Shown here: in pieces, positions 43,795-52,162 of the stretch | Position numbering within the stretch: the first letter of the stretch is position 1 | How the letters are laid out: every line of letters begins with the position of its first letter | Notes under the pieces: generated by a model | Told to the model about the DNA's origin: nothing | Database searches by the model: none | The model's input: only the letters and a program-made list of their open reading frames with translations | Translations under genes and position numbers: made by a program | Assembly (NCBI RefSeq): GCF_007754155.1 | Contig: NZ_CP037423.1 | Coordinates: 6,816,938 to 6,880,937, forward strand | DNA: 64,000 nucleotides | Source of the DNA: Stieleria neptunia | GTDB taxonomy: Bacteria; Planctomycetota; Planctomycetia; Pirellulales; Pirellulaceae | Direction of reading: 5' to 3'

Positions 43795-46043
43795 GACGAC
43801 GCGGTTTGGCGCTGGCCGTCGCCCTGTTGGCCGCCGCAGTCCTGGTGGCCGTCGCGCAAAACCACTGGATTGCGGTTCGCTTGGGCATTCCGCCATCGCT
43901 TGCGGTCACGATCGCGTGCGTCGGGTTGGCCGCCGCCCTCTTGGTGTTGCTGACCAGTTTTGATCTCGGCAGCCGCGCGGTGCTGCGATTGGACTGGTTT
44001 TCACCCGCCCTCCGGCGACTCAAGCCGGATCAATACGCCTCCCATTCATTGACGGGGCGGTTGCTGCGCTGGCTGGTGCCCGAGGGGCTGCAGTCCGACC
44101 GCATGTCGAAACAGCGAGGCTTGTTGCGAAAGACGTTGCGGCGATTCGGATTGTCCTGGCTGGCGTCACCGGTCCGACGGATCGTCCAAACGATCTGCTT
44201 GGTCACGTTCGTCGTTCTCTTCTTCTACGTTTGTTGGCCTTACGATGCACGGCCGGCGGCGGAGAGTCCCAACCCAGAAATCGCCGCCGTCGAGCAATGG
44301 CCGTCGCACTACAGCGATAACTTGGCGGCAAAGGAGATCATCCCGGCCGAGACGTTCTTGATGATTGACCCGTTGGTCAGTTTGTCGACCGCGGTCGCGT
44401 CACGTAGCTGGGTCTGGTCGCTGGTGTCGGCGGCAGCGATTTTGATCGTTTGCGTGCTGATTCCGCGCGGCTTTTGCGGCTACCTGTGTCCATTGGGCAC
44501 GACGATTGACCTGTTTGATTGGGCGATCGGAAAACGGGTCAAACGGTTTCGTGTTCCCGGTGACGGTTGGTGGGTTCACATCAAATACTATTTGCTCGCC
44601 GGGACGCTGCTGTGTTCGGTATTCGGGGTGTTGGTCTCGGGATTCGTTTCGGCGATTCCGGTGATCACGCGAGGCATGCTGTTTCTGTTTGATCCGATCC
44701 AGACCGGAACGCTGCGGGGTTGGCATTTGGTTCCCGCGATGAACGTCGGCCACGTGATTTCGATCGCGATGTTTTTGGGCGTGTTGAGTTTGGGGTTCTT
44801 TCGGCCGCGGTTTTGGTGCAAGTACGTCTGTCCAAGTGGAGCGGTGTTTTCGCTTGGGAATCTGTTTCGAATCACCGAGCGAAAGGTCGAGTCGTCTTGC
44901 ATCAACTGCAACAAGTGCGTCGAAATCTGCCCGTTCGACGCGATTAAACCGGACTTCACAACGCGGACCACCGACTGCACGCTGTGTCAGTCCTGTGGCG
45001 GTGTGTGCCCGACGCACGCGATCAAGTTCGTCGAACGCTGGAATGTGGTCGAGTTGAAGGTCGAGAACGATCCGCCGACGCACGAGACGGCGTTGGGCCG
45101 ACGCGGTTTCTTGTCACTCGCCGGAGGCACGGCGGCGGCGGTGGCGGGCAGCGCCGGAGTTTCGCTGGCGACAAAAGCCTTTGGTGCACGCCTGGACGAT
45201 CCCGATGCGTTCCTGCCCGTCCGTCCACCGGGCAGCGTGCCCGAGCAAGAGTTTTTGGAAATGTGCATTCGCTGCGGCGAGTGTTTCAAGGCCTGTCCGA
45301 ACGACGTGTTGCAGCCGGAGGGGTTTCAGCAGGGTTTGGAGGGATTGTGGTCGCCGCTGGTCAACGCCGATTGGGCGGGATGTGAATCAAGCTGCAACGC
45401 ATGCGGACAAGTCTGTCCGACCGGTGCCATTCGTGCGCTGCCATTGGCCGAGAAGAAAGTCGCACGAATGGGCTTGGCGATCGTCAACGAGAAGACCTGT
45501 CTGCCGTTTGCCGGTCAAGAAGAATGCGATCTTTGTGTCCAGGAATGCAACGCGGCGGGGTACCATGCGATCGAGTTCAAGCGGGTCGGAACGGAAGTGG
45601 ACGACAATGGTGTCCCGATCGAAGGCACCGGCTATTCGGCGCCAGTCGTGCTGGCCGATCAGTGCGTGGGATGTGGACTTTGCCAGACACGTTGCCACGC
45701 GATCAACGTCAAGGAAAGAGGTTTGTTAGGCGAGTCGGCGATCATCATCGAAGCGGGCGAAGGCAAAGAGGATCGGATGATGTCGGGTTCCTACATCGCA
45801 CTGCGTCAGCAGGAATCACGCCAGCGTGCGACGGCAGAACCGGGTGTCGAGTACTTCGTGCCAGAGACGGACGCCGATGAATCACCGTTCGGAGTCCCGG
45901 AGTCACCGTTCGGAGTCCCGGAGTCACCGTTCGGAGTGCCGGAGTCACCGTTCGGAGTGCCCGAGTCACCGTTTGGAGTGCCCGAGTCTCCCGAGATGGA
46001 TGCCCCGGATGATGACCCATTTGGTACGTTGAATTTGAAGTGA
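43791..46043 (+). CDS. NapH-NapG-like polyferredoxin fusion (membrane electron-transfer protein)
   Basis: A 750-residue protein. The membrane half has several helices and the NapH/NosR-type motifs FCGYLCPLGTTIDL and CKYVCPSGAVFSL, followed by CINCNKCVEICPFDAIKP and CTLCQSCGGVCPTHAIKF. At residues 437-438 a twin-arginine motif appears (RRGFLSLAGGTAAAVAGSAG) inside the chain. Beyond it, a NapG-like part carries CIRCGECFKACPNDVLQ, CNACGQVCPTGAIR, CDLCVQECNAAGYHAI and CVGCGLCQTRCHAINV, so four more [4Fe-4S] sites. The tail has five ESPFGVP repeats. It likely passes electrons from quinol or FMN to a periplasmic partner; the partner is unknown. Confidence 0.9.
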   Translation: MRRRGLALAVALLAAAVLVAVAQNHWIAVRLGIPPSLAVTIACVGLAAALLVLLTSFDLGSRAVLRLDWFSPALRRLKPDQYASHSLTGRLLRWLVPEGLQSDRMSKQRGLLRKTLRRFGLSWLASPVRRIVQTICLVTFVVLFFYVCWPYDARPAAESPNPEIAAVEQWPSHYSDNLAAKEIIPAETFLMIDPLVSLSTAVASRSWVWSLVSAAAILIVCVLIPRGFCGYLCPLGTTIDLFDWAIGKRVKRFRVPGDGWWVHIKYYLLAGTLLCSVFGVLVSGFVSAIPVITRGMLFLFDPIQTGTLRGWHLVPAMNVGHVISIAMFLGVLSLGFFRPRFWCKYVCPSGAVFSLGNLFRITERKVESSCINCNKCVEICPFDAIKPDFTTRTTDCTLCQSCGGVCPTHAIKFVERWNVVELKVENDPPTHETALGRRGFLSLAGGTAAAVAGSAGVSLATKAFGARLDDPDAFLPVRPPGSVPEQEFLEMCIRCGECFKACPNDVLQPEGFQQGLEGLWSPLVNADWAGCESSCNACGQVCPTGAIRALPLAEKKVARMGLAIVNEKTCLPFAGQEECDLCVQECNAAGYHAIEFKRVGTEVDDNGVPIEGTGYSAPVVLADQCVGCGLCQTRCHAINVKERGLLGESAIIIEAGEGKEDRMMSGSYIALRQQESRQRATAEPGVEYFVPETDADESPFGVPESPFGVPESPFGVPESPFGVPESPFGVPESPEMDAPDDDPFGTLNLK
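45879..45983 (+). repeat. Five tandem 21-bp in-frame repeats (ESPFGVP)
   Basis: Five copies of the unit GAGTCACCGTTCGGAGTCCC plus G encode ESPFGVP at the C-terminus of the polyferredoxin. The units are nearly identical at the DNA level and differ mostly by silent third-position changes (GTC/GTG, CCG/CCC, TTC/TTT). The tail continues with an acidic segment (SPEMDAPDDDPFGTLNLK). Confidence 0.95.
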
Positions 46044-46143
46044 TGGTTAATTGTGGCTCGAGTCGATCGTCGTTCGCTACAATGCGACGACAGTCGACCG
46101 AGCATCATGGTTCGAACTCCAAACCTTTTCAACGATCTTGCAA

Positions 46144-47124
46144 ATGAATCCCATCACCGTCGCTGCCGTCCAGTTCAATCATCGCCCAGGTGACAAAGCG
46201 TTCAACCTTGGTCGTGTCGAGTCGATGACGGCGGAGGCCAAGGCGAGAGGAGCGGATTTGGTCGCGTTCCCCGAAATGTGTCTGACCGGCTATTGGCACG
46301 TGAGAAACCTGTCGGCTGACCAGTGCCGTGAACTTGCCGAACCGATTCGTGGGGGGCGATCCACCGACGCGTTGTTGGCACTTGCCGCTCGACATGAGAT
46401 GACGATCGGCGCCGGGCTGATTGAACTGGCCGAGGATGGGCGACTGTTCAACAGTTACGTCGTCGCGATGCCCGACGGCCAGGTCGCCGTGCATCGAAAA
46501 CTTCACTGTTTCATCAGCGAACACCTCGATTCTGGCGAGGACTACACGGTGTTCGAGATACCCCAAGGGGCAACCGTGGGCGTGTTGATCTGTTACGACA
46601 ACAACATCGGCGAAAACGTTCGGATGAACGCGCTATTGGGGGCGGAAATCCTGCTCGCGCCACATCAAACCGGCGGCTGCAATTCGCCCAGTCCCCATTG
46701 CATGGGCGTGATTGATCCGAAACTTTGGCAGCAGCGAGAGACCAATCCCGAAGCGATCGAAGCGGAGTTTCGCGGTCCCAAGGGACGTGAATGGATCCGC
46801 CGTTGGTTACCCGCCCGGGCGCACGACAACGGTCTGTTCGTGATCTTCAGCAACGGCGTCGGCGTGGACGATGATGAAGTGCGGACCGGCAATTCGATGA
46901 TCTTGGGGCCCTACGGTGAGACGTTGGCGGAAACATGGAAGGCCGATGACGACATCGTGGTCGCTCAGCTTGATCCATCGATCCAAGCCACCAGCACCGG
47001 CCGTCGCTGGCTCAAGTCCCGGCGGCCCGAACTCTACGGCCCACTCGCCGAGCGGACCGGAATTGAACAAGACACGCGCGTCGTTCGTTTTGCCAAGGTG
47101 ACTGGCGCCCACTCTGGCACGTGA
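46144..47124 (+). CDS. Nitrilase-superfamily carbon-nitrogen hydrolase
   Basis: Start MNPITVAAVQFNHRPGDKAF at 46144; 326 residues. The catalytic triad is complete: E44 in VAFPEMCLTGY, K119 in AVHRKLHCF and C150 in GVLICYDNNIGENVR. A further conserved EVRTGNSMILGPYGE segment precedes the last strands. Members hydrolyse amides, N-carbamoyl groups or nitriles; this one resembles the aliphatic amidase or beta-ureidopropionase-like branch, but the substrate cannot be assigned. No signal peptide; cytoplasmic. Confidence 0.9.
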   Translation: MNPITVAAVQFNHRPGDKAFNLGRVESMTAEAKARGADLVAFPEMCLTGYWHVRNLSADQCRELAEPIRGGRSTDALLALAARHEMTIGAGLIELAEDGRLFNSYVVAMPDGQVAVHRKLHCFISEHLDSGEDYTVFEIPQGATVGVLICYDNNIGENVRMNALLGAEILLAPHQTGGCNSPSPHCMGVIDPKLWQQRETNPEAIEAEFRGPKGREWIRRWLPARAHDNGLFVIFSNGVGVDDDEVRTGNSMILGPYGETLAETWKADDDIVVAQLDPSIQATSTGRRWLKSRRPELYGPLAERTGIEQDTRVVRFAKVTGAHSGT

Positions 47125-47252
47125 ACGCTTGTCTCGGGTATCATCGTTGTTTGGGGGGCGTGAAATAACGGATTGCAGCCTCCAGCGTGCAATGATTGCC
47201 GCTGTTGCAACCATTGCGCCCCGCAGGCACATCGGCACTGAAACCATCTTCC

Positions 47253-50200
47253 ATGACCGATCCCGAGAACGACAACGACCTGCGCGACGACGGCCGCGAA
47301 ACGCGTACGCAGCTCACCAGCGAACCCTCCGGATTTTCACACGACGGCGGGGATGATCCGATCGGCGAAACGATCGATAGTGCTTCGGTTACCAATCCGG
47401 ACAATCGACCCGAAAGAGAAGAGGAGGAATTACCCGCGGCGATCGGTCGCTACCGCATCGAGTCGATGCTCGGCAAGGGCGGATTCGGATCGGTCTATCT
47501 GGCCTTTGATGATGAATTGCAGCGAAACGTCACGATCAAAGTGCCGCACACGCACCGCATCAAGAGTTCCAAGGACGTCAATGCGTTTCTGACCGAGGCG
47601 CGGACGCTTGCCAAGTTGGAGCACCCCAATGTCGTGCCCGTGCACGACGTCGGTACCACGCCCGAAGGGCAGTGCTTTATCGTTTCCAGATACATCGACG
47701 GCAGCGATTTGGTAGGCCGGATGCGGACGTCTCCGTTGTCGATCGGGGAATCGGTCGAGCTGGTCGCAACGATTGCCGAGGCGTTGCATTACGTCCATCA
47801 CCAGGGTGTCATTCATCGCGACATCAAACCGAGCAACATTCTGTTGGACAAACGCGGCACGGCCTACCTGGCGGATTTCGGGCTGGCGCTGTTGGAAGAC
47901 GACGGCATCGGGTCCAAGGCGGTCGCGGGCACACCTGCATACATGAGTCCCGAGCAGGCGCGCGGGGAGAATCACCTGGTCAAAGCCACCTCGGATATAT
48001 TCAGTCTGGGGGTCGTGCTCTATCAATTGCTGGCAGGACGGCGGCCGTTTGTCGCCGAACCGGGTCAATCGGTGACGCAATTGATTCAAGAGCAAGAGGC
48101 CAGCCCGTTGCGTGACCTCAACCGGGACGTGCCGGCGGAAATCGAGCGGATCTGCATGAAGGCACTCTCCAAACGTGCGACCGCTCGACATCAAACGGCG
48201 CTCGATTTTAGCGAGGACCTGCGTCACTTCCTCGCCCACGGTGAAAACTTGGATTTGATCAGCAGCACGCTGATCCCTCATGAGCAAGGGCGTTCCGGCG
48301 AGCGTTCTCGTTCGAGCCGTCGGGCCCTGGGGATCGTCCCCAGGGGGCTGCGTTCGTTTGGACCGCAAGACGCTCACTTTTTCATGGGCCTACTGCCCGG
48401 GCCGTACGACCGCGACGGGACGCCGGAATCGATTTTATTTTGGAAACGCCGGATCGAAGAACGGGATCCCGAAAACAGCTTTCGCATCGGTTTGATCTAC
48501 GGGCCGTCGGGATGCGGCAAAAGTTCGTTCGTCAAAGCGGGGTTGGTTCCGACGCTCTCGTCAGACGTCATCCCGGTGGTCATCGAGGCGGCACCGGATG
48601 CGACCGAAACACGTTTGCTGAATCGTCTCCGCCGCAGTTGCCCTTACCTGGATACCGAGTTGGGGCTGCCCGAATCGATCGCAACGCTCCGCCGCGGTCA
48701 CGTGATGGGCCAGGGCAAAAAAGTGTTGCTCGTGATCGATCAATTCGAACAGTGGCTGTATTCGGTCGAACAGCCCGAGCACTCCGTCTTGGCCAAAGCC
48801 CTGCGGCAATGCGACGGCGAACATGTGCAATGCATCTTGATGGTCAGGGACGATTTCTGGTTGGCATTCAGCCGATTCATGGATCACCTGGAAGTCGATC
48901 TGATGCAAAACAAGAACATGGCATTGATCGATCTGTTTGATCCGCAGCACGCGCGACGGGTGCTGACGGAGTTCGGCCGCGCCTTTGGTCGATTGCCCGA
49001 ACACAGTGCCGAACTGAGCCGCGACGCTCGGTCGTTCGTGGCCCAAGCGATCGAGGGATTGGCCGAGCATGGAAAAATCACGCCGGTTCGATTGGCGTTG
49101 TTTGCTGAAATGGTCAAGAACAAGCCGTGGACGACAGCTACCTTGCGCAAAATCGGCGGCACCGCCGGCGTGGGCGTGATGTTCTTGGACGAGAATTTCT
49201 CCTCCGAAAACGCCCCCGCCAGCTATCGCATTCATCTCAACGCGGTCTACGCGACGTTAGGGGCTCTGTTGCCGCAACCGGGGACGAACCTGAAAGGCCA
49301 CATGCGGTCTCGCGAAGAGTTGCTTGAATTGTCCGGCTATTCTGACCAGCCCAAACAATTTCAGTCCCTGATGCGGGCGCTCGATACCGAATTGCATCTG
49401 ATCACGCGGACCGATCCCGAAGGCCGCGGAGACCTGTCGGTGAGCCGATCGGGAATTCACTCGGATCTGCAATCGGGAAACCGATCGGGAGTCCAATCCG
49501 GCAGCCTTTCGCAATCGGTTTATTATCACCTGGCACACGATTATCTGGTTCCGGCGATCCGCGATTGGCAAGCCCGAATGCAGCGTGGGACCCGCAAGGG
49601 TCGCGCGGAGATTCGTTTGGCCCAACGCACCGAAGTTTGGGATGCCAGGCCGGATTCGCGGCACCTGCCGACATTGCCCGAATGGGTTTCGATCTTGGCG
49701 TTCACGCGGCGAGATCACTGGGATGACGCCCAGCAGCGGATGATGAAATCGGCGACGCGGCGGCACGTGTCGGGCATCGCGATCGCGTCGATGTTCCTGT
49801 TGCTGGTCGGCTGGGGCGTGCTGCAGTATTCATCATGGAATCGAGCGAAGGCGTTGACCGGTCAACTCGCGATCGCCAAGGTCGGCGAGGTCAGCGGACT
49901 GCTCGATCAATTGGAGGGGCGCGAACGCTGGACGACGGACCGATTGATCGACATTCAACAAGCCAGTCAGCCCGGGTCCCCCACGCATCTGTTTGCCTCG
50001 TTGGCGCTGTTGCGTTCGGGGAGCGACGAACTGGAGAACATCAAACCGGCTCTGCTCCGTTCGGATCCAGAAACGTTGGCCCTGTTGTGCCAGGAACTTC
50101 GTCGTCACGGCAGTCGACTGGCCGGGCACCTGTGGGAGCGGGCGGAGGACGAATCGGTTGCGCCAAAATCGGACGAGAAAGGTCGCCTGGTCAGCCCGCG

Positions 50201-51932
50201 TTTCAATGCGGCGTTGGTCCTGGCCAATTTCGATCCGCCCGGCCAAACACCGGCCAGCCGCAACCGATGGAACGCCGTGGCGGACCCATTTGCCGATGAA
50301 CTGATTCATTTTGCCAACATCGATCGTCGCTACTTTCGCTCCATGGTGGACTTGATTCGGCCCGCGACTCCGGTACTGGTCGGCCCGCTCGCCGAAGTCA
50401 TGACCGATCCCGATGGCGAAGAGACAGAACTGCGTCGATCGGCCGCGCAAAACCTGCTGATCAACCTGCTCGAAGACGACGTCCCGGAATTGACCCATCA
50501 GCTGTTGCACGCCGACGTCGCGCAGATCTTATTCTCCATCGACTTGATCGACAAACACCGCAACGCCGTTCGCCCGCTGCTCAATGCTGCGGTCGCCAAG
50601 CAGCTTGATCTGCGTGACCCCGACTGGAAACGTGATGCCAAACGCAAGGCGACCGCCGCGGCGATCTTGTTGCGGCACGGCGCATCGAACTCGGACATCT
50701 GGTCAACCTTTCAACCGGATCAAATGCCGACAGAGGGTCTTGCAAAGACGCTCGAATCGGATGATTGGGTGCGCAGTGAGTTGCAGCGATTGCTCGCCGC
50801 AAAGGAATATGAGGCATTGGGGTCCGCTGACCGCGAGGAGTTGATCTCGCGCTATCGTCAAATCACCTTCGGCAGAACCGCGATCCCCAACGCACGAACC
50901 CGATTGGTCCAGCGGATCCGCGCCTTCGGTGTTGATCCCGACCCGATCGCCCAACGCTTGCTGGTCGAGTCAGACGTGCCGACCCAGTGCGGGCTGATGC
51001 AAGCCTTGGGAGAATACCCGCGAGAACAGGTCAACGCAGACCTTCGCGATCGGGTGATCACGTTGGCCCAAGGATGGTTTACCACCGCCAGCGACGCCAG
51101 ATTGCGTGCCAATTCCCTGTGGTTTCTGCGGCAGTGGAAGGAGGCGGACTGGGTCCGAGGTCGATTGTACCTGGTCAAACCCGAACAGCCGTCCAAGCGA
51201 AATTGGTACGTCAATTCCGAGGGGCACACGATGATTCAATTGCCTCCGCACGAACCCGAAGATTCGTATCGCATCGAGGTCGCGATGGCAGAAGTGACGC
51301 TGGGGCAAATGAGACGCTCGATGCCCGACGGCGTGGAGTCCAGGGGATGGAAGGCACCGTCGGATGATGCGGCCGTCGGCAGCGTGACTTACCACGATGC
51401 GGTCGCCTACTGTAATTGGCTGTCGCGCGAAACCGGCCTCCAGGAGGATCAGCTTTGCTATCCCGATCGCACCGACGACTCGATTGAACCGGTCTTGCTG
51501 TACCCGGACTACAAACAGCGAACCGGGTATCGGCTGCCGATGGCGGAGGAGTGGTTTTTCATGTGCACCGGCGGCGCGATCACCGACTATTCCTTTGGCA
51601 GTTGTGAACAGCCCTCGTACCTGCTGTCGACGGATCGGATTTCCGAGGGGTACAGCCCGGCCAAGCCGACCGACGGGAACGGGAGTTGGGCTGTCGGGCT
51701 GGCGCGGCCCAACGGGTTTGGCATCTTTGACACCTATTCCAATGTACGTGAATGGACAAGCGACATCGATCAGGGAAATGCAACGCGTCTTCAGGTTTGC
51801 GGATTTGATTATCGGTTTCACCTGGGAATGTCAGGCGTCCAGCCTCGCTATCTGGGATGGTCGCAGCCCCACTCACAACCCTCCTTCTATGGGTTGCGTG
51901 TCTTTCGATCCAGGCCGACAGCGGCGGAATGA
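47253..51932 (+). CDS. Ser/Thr protein kinase - nSTAND NTPase - TM - FGE-like receptor
   Basis: A 1,559-residue modular protein. Residues 66-340 are an Hanks-type kinase: GKGGFGSV loop at 74, K96 (TIKVPH), HRD at 188-190 and DFG at 208-210. Residues 375-830 are an nSTAND1-type NTPase: RDGTPESILFWKRRIEER, Walker A GPSGCGKSS (K423), Walker B KKVLLVIDQFEQWL. A single transmembrane helix (IAIASMFLLLVGWGVLQYSS, about 840-860) follows; then HEAT-like helices. The last 230 residues resemble the FGE/SUMF1 sulfatase-activating fold (YHDAVAYCNWLSRETGLQ, RTGYRLPMAEEWFFMCTGGA, NGFGIFDTYSNVREWTSD, FYGLRVFRSR). Function is inferred as surface sensing linked to kinase output. Confidence 0.9.
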   Translation: MTDPENDNDLRDDGRETRTQLTSEPSGFSHDGGDDPIGETIDSASVTNPDNRPEREEEELPAAIGRYRIESMLGKGGFGSVYLAFDDELQRNVTIKVPHTHRIKSSKDVNAFLTEARTLAKLEHPNVVPVHDVGTTPEGQCFIVSRYIDGSDLVGRMRTSPLSIGESVELVATIAEALHYVHHQGVIHRDIKPSNILLDKRGTAYLADFGLALLEDDGIGSKAVAGTPAYMSPEQARGENHLVKATSDIFSLGVVLYQLLAGRRPFVAEPGQSVTQLIQEQEASPLRDLNRDVPAEIERICMKALSKRATARHQTALDFSEDLRHFLAHGENLDLISSTLIPHEQGRSGERSRSSRRALGIVPRGLRSFGPQDAHFFMGLLPGPYDRDGTPESILFWKRRIEERDPENSFRIGLIYGPSGCGKSSFVKAGLVPTLSSDVIPVVIEAAPDATETRLLNRLRRSCPYLDTELGLPESIATLRRGHVMGQGKKVLLVIDQFEQWLYSVEQPEHSVLAKALRQCDGEHVQCILMVRDDFWLAFSRFMDHLEVDLMQNKNMALIDLFDPQHARRVLTEFGRAFGRLPEHSAELSRDARSFVAQAIEGLAEHGKITPVRLALFAEMVKNKPWTTATLRKIGGTAGVGVMFLDENFSSENAPASYRIHLNAVYATLGALLPQPGTNLKGHMRSREELLELSGYSDQPKQFQSLMRALDTELHLITRTDPEGRGDLSVSRSGIHSDLQSGNRSGVQSGSLSQSVYYHLAHDYLVPAIRDWQARMQRGTRKGRAEIRLAQRTEVWDARPDSRHLPTLPEWVSILAFTRRDHWDDAQQRMMKSATRRHVSGIAIASMFLLLVGWGVLQYSSWNRAKALTGQLAIAKVGEVSGLLDQLEGRERWTTDRLIDIQQASQPGSPTHLFASLALLRSGSDELENIKPALLRSDPETLALLCQELRRHGSRLAGHLWERAEDESVAPKSDEKGRLVSPRFNAALVLANFDPPGQTPASRNRWNAVADPFADELIHFANIDRRYFRSMVDLIRPATPVLVGPLAEVMTDPDGEETELRRSAAQNLLINLLEDDVPELTHQLLHADVAQILFSIDLIDKHRNAVRPLLNAAVAKQLDLRDPDWKRDAKRKATAAAILLRHGASNSDIWSTFQPDQMPTEGLAKTLESDDWVRSELQRLLAAKEYEALGSADREELISRYRQITFGRTAIPNARTRLVQRIRAFGVDPDPIAQRLLVESDVPTQCGLMQALGEYPREQVNADLRDRVITLAQGWFTTASDARLRANSLWFLRQWKEADWVRGRLYLVKPEQPSKRNWYVNSEGHTMIQLPPHEPEDSYRIEVAMAEVTLGQMRRSMPDGVESRGWKAPSDDAAVGSVTYHDAVAYCNWLSRETGLQEDQLCYPDRTDDSIEPVLLYPDYKQRTGYRLPMAEEWFFMCTGGAITDYSFGSCEQPSYLLSTDRISEGYSPAKPTDGNGSWAVGLARPNGFGIFDTYSNVREWTSDIDQGNATRLQVCGFDYRFHLGMSGVQPRYLGWSQPHSQPSFYGLRVFRSRPTAAE

Positions 51933-51946
51933 ACGAAGGATTTGAA

Positions 51947-52115
51947 GTGGCAGAATGATACGGGGCAGAATGATGTTCAGACCGCTCCGATCGCGGAGCC
52001 CCCATCATTCTGCCACCCCATCATTCTGCCACCCCATCATTCTGCCACCCCATCATTCTGCCACCCCATCATTCTGCCACCTCATCATTCTGCCACTTCA
52101 TCGTTCTGCAACCCC
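51947..52115. repeat. 16-bp tandem array with inverted companions
   Basis: Seven units of ATCATTCTGCCACCCC run from 52004 to 52115; the first four are identical and the last three drift. Before them, 51947-51959 (GTGGCAGAATGAT) and 51962-51975 (GGGGCAGAATGATG) are reverse complements of the unit. The intervening 28 bases include the palindrome CCGCTCCGATCGCGGAG-like core. The array lies in the gap between two convergent genes. Confidence 0.93.
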
Positions 52116-52162
52116 CGCTTGTCCCTGTCGCCGTCCGCGCCCTTGCGAGCGTCGCTATGACA

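Noticed and set aside
52004..52115. CRISPR array
   Set aside because: Units are 16 bp and directly abutting, without spacers and without cas genes nearby.
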